Assembly (NCBI RefSeq): GCF_019249655.2
Contig: NZ_CP137557.1
Location: 2,761,001-2,825,000 of the forward strand
Source of the DNA: Segatella copri
GTDB taxonomy: Bacteria > Bacteroidota > Bacteroidia > Bacteroidales > Bacteroidaceae
Reading direction: 5' to 3'
Length of the DNA stretch: 64,000 nt
Part shown: positions 8,655 to 14,920 of the stretch, in pieces
Position numbering within the stretch: position 1 is the stretch's first letter
Layout of the letters: each line of letters begins with the position of its first letter
Notes under the pieces: generated by a model
Seen by the model: the letters and a program-made list of their open reading frames with translations, nothing else
The model's database searches: none
What the model was told of the DNA's origin: nothing
Translations under genes and position numbers: made by a program

Positions 8655-9131
8655 ATGGAACAGAAAGAAAAAGAAACAGATAATATCGAGTTGAGAAGCG
8701 AGAAGGTGAGGAACGTGATAGGCAAGGTTCCTCCTCGCCTCGTCAGCTTGGGAACGGTTGTCATTACGATAATAGTCCTCGCCCTCGCAGTTGCTTTCTA
8801 CAAGATACCTTATCCTATATCCATAGAGGCTAATGGTGAGGTCATCAATCAAAGAACAGTGCAAGTGTTTGTGCCATACAAGTATTTGTATCTTTTCAAT
8901 GAGCCAAGGACGGCTCATGTATCTTTCGAGGGCAACGATAATGCATCTTATAACTGCGACATCACAAGCCATAAAGCCAGGCTCATACATAGGGAAGATG
9001 GTAACTATTTTATGGCTATAGCCACTGTGAGTACACAGGGACAAAAGTCCCCTGTGTTGCAAAAGTACATGAAAGCCGATGTCAGAATCATCGTCAGCAA
9101 CAAAACGTTATGGCAGCAGGTATTCGGATAA
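8655..9131 (+). CDS. miniature HlyD-like membrane-anchored adaptor
   Basis: This 158-residue protein has a short charged cytoplasmic end, one membrane helix (~31-50) and a beta-rich periplasmic part. The stretch after the helix (IEANGEVINQRTVQVFVP) and the end (ADVRIIVSNKTLWQQVF) resemble the first and last beta segments of HlyD-type adaptors. Those adaptors are normally 350-450 residues; here the coiled-coil hairpin and lipoyl domain that reach TolC are missing. The start lies 12 bases after the exporter gene and the stop falls inside a terminator hairpin. It probably docks the exporter to a periplasmic or outer membrane partner. No frame disruption is visible, so the small size looks native. 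Confidence 0.65.
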   Translation: MEQKEKETDNIELRSEKVRNVIGKVPPRLVSLGTVVITIIVLALAVAFYKIPYPISIEANGEVINQRTVQVFVPYKYLYLFNEPRTAHVSFEGNDNASYNCDITSHKARLIHREDGNYFMAIATVSTQGQKSPVLQKYMKADVRIIVSNKTLWQQVFG

Positions 9132-9160
9132 GCTATATCCGAATACTGCTGTTTGTTTTT
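9114..9160 (+). terminator. terminator of the peptide export genes
   Basis: A long stem (CAGCAGGTATTCGGATA at 9114-9130 with TATCCGAATACTGCTG at 9136-9151, one bulged base) is followed by TTTGTTTTT. It overlaps the last codons and stop of the mini-HlyD gene, so transcription of the export genes probably ends here. Confidence 0.85.
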
Positions 9161-9256
9161 GGATACATATTGTTGGTAAGCATCAGATTTAACTCAAAAA
9201 GTTCTAAATTCCGTAAATTTCTCCTTGCTAGTTATGGGATATTTAGAAAATTGTCG

Positions 9257-9264
9257 TATCTTTG
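9257..9264 (+). promoter_or_regulatory. orphan -7 box with a downstream hairpin
   Basis: TATCTTTG at 9257-9264 fits TAnnTTTG, but no good -33 TTTG was found. About 40 bases downstream lies a perfect 9 bp hairpin (GAAACGAGC 9304-9312, GCTCGTTTC 9321-9329). No convincing gene follows before 9620; a short untranslated RNA or an insertion scar are both possible. Confidence 0.3.
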
Positions 9265-9467
9265 TCCCCGAATTGAGGCGTTCTTTGCATATTGCAAAAT
9301 ACAGAAACGAGCAGAAGTCCGCTCGTTTCCATATTGTTACCTATATAATATAGGCAAACGCCCAACTTCTTGATTTTCAATCAAAGTCCAATTTAGAGCG
9401 AGTTAGTTTTTTTAACGAAATTCGGAATCAGAGGCTGCTGAAAATCGACCCTTATCGCCACCCGAAA

Positions 9468-9499
9468 TTTGGTGGTATCAGAATTTCATTGTACCTTTG
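9468..9499 (+). promoter_or_regulatory. strong promoter without an obvious gene
   Basis: TTTG at 9468-9471, a 20-base gap and TACCTTTG at 9492-9499 form an almost ideal Bacteroidota promoter pointing right. The only frame before the convergent gene is a 22-codon ATG frame at 9528-9596 (MTTRTRTPITEKRVC...), with nothing to support translation. A small RNA of about 100 bases, ending in or antisense to the tail of the gene at 9623, is plausible. The rest of 9161-9620 shows nothing else. Confidence 0.45.
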
Positions 9500-9558
9500 C
9501 ACCGGCATTCAGAAGAAAGGCGCCTGATGACAACGAGAACAAGAACACCAATAACAGA

Positions 9559-9606
9559 AAAGCGGGTGTGCCATAGTCATTATCCTGACTTATAACAAAC
9601 CCGCTT
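9559..9606 (-). terminator. terminator for the sigma factor/barrel gene pair
   Basis: The arms AAAGCGGGT (9559-9567) and ACCCGCTT (9599-9606) pair across a loop of about 30 bases, and the leftward transcript then reads TTTTCTGTT. It lies just after the stop of the minus-strand gene ending at 9623. The long loop makes it a moderate call. Confidence 0.5.
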
Positions 9607-9622
9607 ATATATAAAAGCCATC

Positions 9623-11017
9623 TTACAGATTGAACCTCAAGCCAAATTGAAGATTGAAATTCAGCTTCTTATCCTTGAAGGTATTCTCTATATCGCTTCC
9701 GTTGTCGAAGTAATACTTGGCGCCCGGCTCGATGTATAAGCCCAGACTTGGCGAGATGTCATATTGCGCACCGAGCGAAGCCTTCCCGGAGAATTGCACT
9801 TTGTCTCGCTTGGCATCCTGCTTTTTGGTTCCATCTTCGTCGGTATCATTCTTCACGTTGTAAGCTGCCTCGGCGCCAGCCATCACGTAGGCATGGAAGC
9901 CGCCACTCCTCCACAATTCATAATTCAAGCCTACCGGGATGCCTACATAATGAAGCACCTGATGAACATTGTAGTCATTGTTTGGAGCATACGGATAGAA
10001 ATCGGAAGAGGTGCGGGTATAAACCACGCCCGTGCTCAACAACAAGCGAGGAGCCACGCCAAAGGCTATCTGCATGCCCACGGATACTGGAGCATGATGC
10101 TTCGCCTTTCCCTGCGGCGATTTCTGGAGTGCCTTATAGGCTGCCGCCATCAGATAATCCACGTCGTTGCTTCCACCCACCGAAGGGGCGGGATATACGC
10201 CTGGCATCGGATCTGCCATCACTCCCGAATCAGAATAACGATTGGCGATGTTACTGCCGGAATTGACACTCCCCATTCCTGCACCCAGATTTTCGGCATA
10301 GAGCTTCATCGATACTCCCGCCACTTCGCTATTCCTGGAGAAATGATAAGAAGAGGATGAATTTGGTTCAGCGTGACTCTGCGCTGATTCTGCTGATTTG
10401 TATTTCGAAGCAACCAGCGGAGCCTCATCCGAAGCAACAGCTACCATTGTTTCGCCTTCATCATTCATGGGTGCAGCTGATTGAACTGGCACAGAGGCGT
10501 AATCGGAAGAAAGCAGAGAAGCTGCCGATGAAGCAGCCTTTTGCCTACTCTTGGAATCTGCGGATTTGATATCAGCAGCAAGCAGCGGAACTTGCTTCGA
10601 ATGAGAGGAAGATGCTGCCGACAGAGAGGGAGATGCTGATGACAGAGAGGGAGATGCTGCCGACAGAGAGGAAGATGCTGCTGATGATGCAGATGAAGCT
10701 TCTGATGACGCCAGGGATGCCAACTGTGCATTGCCCTGCTCCACATCCTCCTGATGCAGATAAACATAGCTTCCACCTATTCCAAGCAAGGCCACGGCGG
10801 CTGCGGCTGCCGACCATCGTTTCAACGTGACAACCCGGGCTTTCGATTCCTTCTCCACCCTTTTGACAGGATGATTTTCAGGAACCCCATTCTCCCCTGC
10901 TACAGGCTGATTCTGAGCAAGCGATTGTGCAATGCCAGCCCACAAGTCGTGCTTGACAGGCTCCTGATAGTCTGTCATCTGATCTCGAAGTTTGCTTGTC
11001 CAATCCTTGTTACTCAT
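9623..11017 (-). CDS. membrane-anchored outer membrane beta-barrel protein paired with an ECF sigma factor
   Basis: The 464-residue protein has an N-terminal cytoplasmic segment (~1-85, DWTSKLRDQMTDYQEP) typical of anti-sigma-like Bacteroidota proteins and one membrane helix (~89-107). A Ser/Ala-rich low-complexity linker (~120-165) follows, then a C-terminal porin-like barrel domain (~300-464, ending LNFNLQFGLRFNL). It overlaps the upstream sigma factor gene by 8 bases, so the two are translationally coupled and this protein probably holds or regulates the sigma factor. The linker is encoded by tandem 21 bp DNA repeats. The ligand and target genes are unknown. Confidence 0.75.
   Translation of the reverse strand: MSNKDWTSKLRDQMTDYQEPVKHDLWAGIAQSLAQNQPVAGENGVPENHPVKRVEKESKARVVTLKRWSAAAAAVALLGIGGSYVYLHQEDVEQGNAQLASLASSEASSASSAASSSLSAASPSLSSASPSLSAASSSHSKQVPLLAADIKSADSKSRQKAASSAASLLSSDYASVPVQSAAPMNDEGETMVAVASDEAPLVASKYKSAESAQSHAEPNSSSSYHFSRNSEVAGVSMKLYAENLGAGMGSVNSGSNIANRYSDSGVMADPMPGVYPAPSVGGSNDVDYLMAAAYKALQKSPQGKAKHHAPVSVGMQIAFGVAPRLLLSTGVVYTRTSSDFYPYAPNNDYNVHQVLHYVGIPVGLNYELWRSGGFHAYVMAGAEAAYNVKNDTDEDGTKKQDAKRDKVQFSGKASLGAQYDISPSLGLYIEPGAKYYFDNGSDIENTFKDKKLNFNLQFGLRFNL
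10602..10690 (-). repeat. 21 bp in-frame tandem repeat encoding the Ser/Ala linker
   Basis: About four copies of a 21 bp unit (AGAGAGGGAGATGCTGCCGA and close variants) lie in frame in the barrel gene and encode repeated SLSAASP-like heptads. Unit number can change without a frameshift, so the linker length is likely to vary between strains. Confidence 0.75.
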
Positions 11018-11564
11018 ATTCTTTCTCGTTTAATGTATTCAAATAATCGTTTATTTTCTTTGCCAAGAGCTTTTTGGCTCTCAGATATTGCGAAGCTGAG
11101 GAGCTTTCCTTGATGCCTAGCTGCTCGGCGATTTCCTTGTGGCTGCGCTGCTCAAACACAAACATGTTGAGCACCAGGCGATAGCCCTCGGGCAATTCGC
11201 CTATCATCCTCGTTAATTCTGCAGGCGGCACCCGTTCTACCTCAGGATCCTCGTCTGGAACCTCTTCCGGAACCTCATCCACAAAGGTGAGTCGGGACTG
11301 CTTCCTCGTCATACTGATGGCTTCGTTCACCACGATGCGGAGGAGCCATGCCTTCAGCGAACCCTCGCCCCGGAAATCGAAACTGGCGATGTTGGAGAAA
11401 AACTTCACGAAACTCTCCTGCACCACATCCTCGGCATCATCACGCAAAGGGACATACCTCAGCGCTACCGCCATGGCATATCCTACGTAGCGCTCATACA
11501 GCCGGTGCATTGCTGCCTGACTGCCGCCTTTCACGTCATCCAGAAGTTGCTTTTCTGTTTCCAA
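11010..11564 (-). CDS. ECF-type RNA polymerase sigma factor
   Basis: The 184-residue protein has the sigma-70 region 2 core (DDAEDVVQESFVKFFSNI, ~42-59) and region 4 helix-turn-helix (HKEIAEQLGIKESSSASQYL, ~138-157), the size and layout of extracytoplasmic-function sigma factors. It is the first gene of a two-gene unit whose second gene encodes a membrane protein with a cytoplasmic anti-sigma-like segment, 8 bases overlapping. Its own promoter should lie in 11565-11650, where I could not pick out a clear box. Confidence 0.9.
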   Translation of the reverse strand: METEKQLLDDVKGGSQAAMHRLYERYVGYAMAVALRYVPLRDDAEDVVQESFVKFFSNIASFDFRGEGSLKAWLLRIVVNEAISMTRKQSRLTFVDEVPEEVPDEDPEVERVPPAELTRMIGELPEGYRLVLNMFVFEQRSHKEIAEQLGIKESSSASQYLRAKKLLAKKINDYLNTLNEKEYE

Positions 11565-11655
11565 TTTTTCTCTTTTTTACTGATTAAACGAATATCATAG
11601 CAAAACCTTGCACCAAAAATCAAACTTTTTTTGATGCAAGGCTTTTTTCATCTTA

Positions 11656-11706
11656 TTTTCTATACAGATTTTCTATACAGATTTTTCTATACAGATTTTC
11701 TATACC
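11656..11706. repeat. short tandem repeat at the RNase Z gene end
   Basis: Four copies of a 12-14 bp unit (TTTTCTATACAGA) lie at the 3' end of the minus-strand RNase Z gene. The stop codon (11700-11702) falls within the last, diverged copy, so slippage could alter the tail of the mRNA without touching the catalytic core. Confidence 0.7.
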
Positions 11707-12614
11707 GAAATCACCATTCCCTCATTGCTCAGATAGCTTTCCCCGAATACCTCTTTTGCCTCCTTGAGCAACACTTTCTCGTCGTTATACCGGGCACTGT
11801 AATGCCCCAGGAGCAGCTTTCCTACCCCGGCATTCCTCGCCACCATCGCCGCCTGACGGGCGGTGCTGTGGTTGTAGATTTTGGCACGATCTTCCTGATC
11901 TGAGGTGTAGGTACTCTCGTGATAAAGCAGGGTAACACCCTTCACCTTCTCCCAGAGATTCGGGATATAGCGGGTATCACTCATGTAGGCATAGCTGCGG
12001 GGCTGGTCGGCAGGTGTCACTAATTTTTCATTCGGAATTACCTCGCCCTCCTCGTTGCTCCAGTCAGCCCCATTCTTGATATTGTTGATCTGACTGATAG
12101 GAATGCCATAGTAATCTATCATGTCGCGGCGGATATGAGGCAGCGTAGGTTTCTCCCGGAAGATGAAGCCGCAGCATGGCAGGCGATGCTTCAGGGGCAC
12201 CGTCTCCACCGTGAGCGAATGGTCTTCGTAGATAATCTGCTGCTTCTCGGTATCCACCGGAATCATCTCCATCTCATACTCCATGGTCTGCATGAAATAC
12301 TCCACCTGCTGCTTGAACAGGGGTTCATAATCCTTTGGAGCATAGATTCTTAACTTAGATGTTCTACCGAGCATTCCAAGTGTAGAGAGCAGGCCCATCA
12401 AGCCGAAGCAATGGTCACCATGCATGTGGGTAATGAAGATGGCATTGAGCTTGGAGAAATGAATATGGGAGCGGCGGAACTGCATCTGTGCTCCTTCTCC
12501 GCAATCCACCATAAAGCACTTGCCTCGCATCTCTATGAGCTGCGAGGAGGCGTTATGCTTAAGGGTGGGCAGCGCACTGCCACACCCCAGAATATGTATC
12601 TTAAATGGTTCCAA
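11700..12614 (-). CDS. rnz: ribonuclease Z
   Basis: The 304-residue protein is an RNase Z of the metallo-beta-lactamase fold, which trims the 3' trailer of tRNA precursors. The N-terminal HILGCGSALPT strand, the zinc motif THMHGDH (~60-66), the SDTRYIPNL region and the late GHYSARY histidine motif are all present, and length is normal for the short form. It is a single cytoplasmic gene, not obviously in an operon. Confidence 0.95.
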   Translation of the reverse strand: MEPFKIHILGCGSALPTLKHNASSQLIEMRGKCFMVDCGEGAQMQFRRSHIHFSKLNAIFITHMHGDHCFGLMGLLSTLGMLGRTSKLRIYAPKDYEPLFKQQVEYFMQTMEYEMEMIPVDTEKQQIIYEDHSLTVETVPLKHRLPCCGFIFREKPTLPHIRRDMIDYYGIPISQINNIKNGADWSNEEGEVIPNEKLVTPADQPRSYAYMSDTRYIPNLWEKVKGVTLLYHESTYTSDQEDRAKIYNHSTARQAAMVARNAGVGKLLLGHYSARYNDEKVLLKEAKEVFGESYLSNEGMVISV

Positions 12615-12727
12615 AATTTTTATTGCAATCTTATAGGTTTGAAACGGTGTATTATCATTTTCAGAGATGATATTCCGTCATTTCCATAGAGATAGAGATG
12701 ACGTACTACCGCTTAAAAATCATATTC

Positions 12728-13288
12728 TTACTCCTGGCGCTTGAAGACGTAGATGCCCTGCGTATTCTCCAGCGTCAGACTATCCGGACCCAGATTGTCG
12801 ATGGCAAAGGTATCCTTGTTAAGCAGGAGCTTACCATTCAGAATCTTCCATGAAGTCCAAGGGTTGGTTTCCGCCTTCACATTGTTCTTCACCTCGCCAC
12901 CTTCCAGGATATCGAAGTTTTTGTCTATCGAAGTCCACTTGCCGAGGAGCGAAGTAAGATTGATAACTTTCTGTGCAAGCATCTCGCCATCCTGCGCCTT
13001 GTAGCCGATGAGGGCGATGCGGTCGCCAGCCAAGAGTCCGCCCTGCACGATGCCAGGCTGCTCATCGTCGATGAAGACGGTGAGGGTATCACCTGCATCT
13101 GATATCAATTCCAGGCTGTGCATAGAGGTACCCTCGCCACACACGCCATAGATGGTTGAGTCGTTCTCCGCATCCTCCAGCGCCACAGAATCGTTGGTGC
13201 TGATTACTGGCACTGTTTTCTTATCCTTACAGCTATTGGCAGCGAAAAGTACTACCAAAGCCATCATTACATAAACTAATCTTTTCAT
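12728..13288 (-). CDS. lipocalin-like lipoprotein
   Basis: The 186-residue protein starts with a lipoprotein signal (MKRLVYVMMALVVLFAANSC, lipobox cysteine at 20), so it should be membrane anchored. The mature part is beta-rich; residues ~112-186 (GKWTS..., ending GIYVFKRQE) look like the lipocalin-like domain of many Bacteroidota lipoproteins. Its function is unknown. It lies 88 bases downstream of mazG on the same strand and could be co-transcribed. Confidence 0.6.
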   Translation of the reverse strand: MKRLVYVMMALVVLFAANSCKDKKTVPVISTNDSVALEDAENDSTIYGVCGEGTSMHSLELISDAGDTLTVFIDDEQPGIVQGGLLAGDRIALIGYKAQDGEMLAQKVINLTSLLGKWTSIDKNFDILEGGEVKNNVKAETNPWTSWKILNGKLLLNKDTFAIDNLGPDSLTLENTQGIYVFKRQE

Positions 13289-13339
13289 AATCTTTTATCT
13301 TTAAAATCTGATTATCTTACTTTTCTTTACTTCTCATCT

Positions 13340-13400
13340 TGAAGCATAACTTTTTGAAGCTTTACTTCTTGAAGCTTTACTCCTCATCTTGAAGCTTTTC
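13340..13400. repeat. imperfect direct repeats at the mazG 3' end
   Basis: Four imperfect copies of a unit near TTGAAGCTTTACT(T/C)CT run through the end of mazG and into the gap before the lipoprotein gene. The stop codon lies in one copy, so the last residues may vary between strains. Confidence 0.5.
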
Positions 13401-14336
13401 CTGCTTCTTGGCTTCATCCCAGAGTTGATCCATCTCTTCCAAGCTCATGTCTTTCAGATTCTTGCCCTGCTTGAGCGAGTGATCTTCCACATAGTTGAAG
13501 CGGCGGATAAACTTCTGGTTTGTCTTCTCCAGCGCATTGTCAGGATTGAGCTTATAGAGACGGGCTGCATTGATGACGGAGAAGAGGAAATCGCCGAGTT
13601 CCTGGGTGGAATTCTCCTTGTCGCCCTTGGCAAGTTCAACCTTGAGTTCCTCCAGTTCTTCGTGTACCTTATCCCATACATCTTCCTTCTCCTTCCAGTC
13701 GAAGCCCACGTTTCGTGCCTTGTCCTGAATGCGATAGGCCTTGATAAGGGATGGCAGGGAATTTGGCACACCGCTCAGAACGCGCTCGTTGCCATCTTTC
13801 TCCTGCTGCTTAATCTGCTCCCAGGTTTTCTCTACCGAGGCAGCATTCTTGGGTTTGGTGGCACCAAGAGCCAGGGTTTCTTCCGAGCTCCCCGCCTCTG
13901 CCTTCCCGGTTGCAGATTCTGCCCTCCCGGTTTCTGCTTTTTCAGACTCCTTATATACCACCTGTCCCGCATCATTGATATACATATCAGGATTTGCCAC
14001 AGTCCATTCTCCCTCTTCCTTCCAGTTGATGAAAGGATGTCGGAACATCAGCTTATCAGCTTCCTGATTGCAGACATCGCAGATATCGAACTCGCCGTCT
14101 TCTCTGCCGATGATGCTATAGAACATCACGTGCTCCAGCACATCGCCCAGCTCCTTCTTGATATCCTTGTAATCGCGCTTCATCAAGGCGTCACAAAGCT
14201 CGAAAGTCTCCTCGATGGTATTCGGACGAAGACTTTCGAATGTCTGCTTCTTATCCCATGGACACTGCAGGCGCAAACGGTCCTGCACATCCAGCAAGCG
14301 GCTGAACGCCGCCATTTTCTCTTCTTTCGTATGCAT
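13377..14336 (-). CDS. mazG: nucleoside triphosphate pyrophosphohydrolase MazG
   Basis: The protein hydrolyses nucleoside triphosphates to monophosphates plus pyrophosphate. Two MazG domains are visible: the first with CPWDKKQTFESLRPN, EETFEL and KKELGDVLEHVMF, the second with the weaker EELKVEL and ELGDFLFSVINAARL copies. Between them is an alanine/glutamate/glycine-rich linker of ~45 residues (KAETGRAESATGKAEAG) that is longer than usual. I start it at 14336 (MHTKEEKMAAFSRLL); the frame stays open to 14444, but that extension is read from a duplicated leader and a palindromic repeat. An ATG at 14315 is also possible. Confidence 0.93.
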   Translation of the reverse strand: MHTKEEKMAAFSRLLDVQDRLRLQCPWDKKQTFESLRPNTIEETFELCDALMKRDYKDIKKELGDVLEHVMFYSIIGREDGEFDICDVCNQEADKLMFRHPFINWKEEGEWTVANPDMYINDAGQVVYKESEKAETGRAESATGKAEAGSSEETLALGATKPKNAASVEKTWEQIKQQEKDGNERVLSGVPNSLPSLIKAYRIQDKARNVGFDWKEKEDVWDKVHEELEELKVELAKGDKENSTQELGDFLFSVINAARLYKLNPDNALEKTNQKFIRRFNYVEDHSLKQGKNLKDMSLEEMDQLWDEAKKQEKLQDEE

Positions 14337-14375
14337 TGTTTTAATTATTTCTTTCGTATGCATTGTTTTATTATT
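14324..14375. repeat. tandem 27 bp duplication spanning the mazG start, next to palindromic element copy 1
   Basis: CTTTCGTATGCATTGTTTTA begins at both 14324 and 14351, giving two adjacent ~27 bp units that each carry a potential mazG ATG. The second unit ends exactly where palindromic element copy 1 begins, which suggests the duplication came with that insertion. Confidence 0.75.
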
Positions 14376-14653
14376 CAAGTCTCGCAAGTAACCTCCGGTC
14401 CCCGAAGGGGGCCAACTTTCAATAACCGCTGGTGGAATGACCAAAGGTCATGGAACCTGCGGACAACCAATAGTAGGGAGAAAGCGTCCCCAAAGGGGGC
14501 GAACCACATCCAACCTTGCTCCTGTTCGCCCCCTTCGGGGACGATAAAGAGTGTGTGTCTGCTATCCGCAGGTTCCATTCCCTTCGGTCATTCCACCAGC
14601 AGTTATTCACATTCGCCCCCTTCGGGGACGGTGGGATACCACTTGCGAAAGGT
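14376..14653 (+). repeat. palindromic element family 1, copy 1
   Basis: This ~280 bp non-coding element is an almost complete inverted repeat. The left end CAAGTCTCGCAAGTAACCTC and right end ACTTGCGAAA are terminal inverted repeats, slightly decayed here. Inside, GGTCCCCGAAGGGGGC, GGAATGACC(A/G)AAGGTCA and GAACCTGCGG on the left arm mirror those on the right, around a GTCCCC/GGGGAC centre. It recurs at 49960, 52310, 59287 and 63174. Apparent frames in it are by-products of the repeat. Confidence 0.9.
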
Positions 14654-14667
14654 CAGTTCCATAATTT

Positions 14668-14787
14668 TTAAAGGTTCTTCTTCCACTTCTTCCCCGCTTT
14701 CGTATTAAGAAATATGGCGAAAGAAACAGCAGCCACACACATCATGACATTGAAGAGAAACCAAGCCCCCATAATATCCCAATTCAT
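14668..14787 (-). CDS. small single-span membrane protein
   Basis: From ATG at 14787 the frame gives a 39-residue protein, MNWDIMGAWFLFNVMMCVAA and onward, with one membrane helix (~6-26) and a basic tail (KAGKKWKKNL). A -7 box on the same strand at 14831-14838 puts transcription start about 35 bases upstream, which supports this start over the longer frame reaching 14871. It is divergent from valS. Function is unknown. Confidence 0.55.
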   Translation of the reverse strand: MNWDIMGAWFLFNVMMCVAAVSFAIFLNTKAGKKWKKNL

Positions 14788-14830
14788 ATTTACTAACCAT
14801 CGTTTTGTGCAAAAATTAATAATTTTGATG

Positions 14831-14868
14831 CAAAGATAGCATTTTTCGCCCAAAAATTCGTATCTTTG
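14831..14868. promoter_or_regulatory. divergent promoter boxes for valS and the small membrane protein
   Basis: CAAAGATA at 14831-14838 reads TATCTTTG leftward, and TATCTTTG at 14861-14868 reads rightward. Both match TAnnTTTG. The right one puts the valS transcript start about 45 bases before its ATG. Confidence 0.7.
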
Positions 14869-14920
14869 CACCGTTTTTTAAGGAAAAAGAAAGAAAAAGA
14901 ATAAAAATTAGATAGAAACA

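Noticed and set aside
9110..9373. 87-codon frame after the mini-HlyD gene
   Set aside because: It begins inside the HlyD-like gene in another frame, runs through a terminator hairpin and a promoter box, and resembles no family.
9370..9400. Integration (att) site near TTGATTTTCAATCAA
   Set aside because: The short palindrome has no second copy in the window and no integrase or tRNA gene beside it.
14375..14610. Open frames inside palindromic element copy 1, with similar ones in copies 2-5
   Set aside because: They repeat the same APFGD/PSGT-like strings in several frames because the DNA is an inverted repeat. No start context or domain supports coding.
13389..14708. 439-codon plus-strand frame opposite mazG
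   Set aside because: Antisense to two intact MazG domains, and its end runs through the palindromic repeat.
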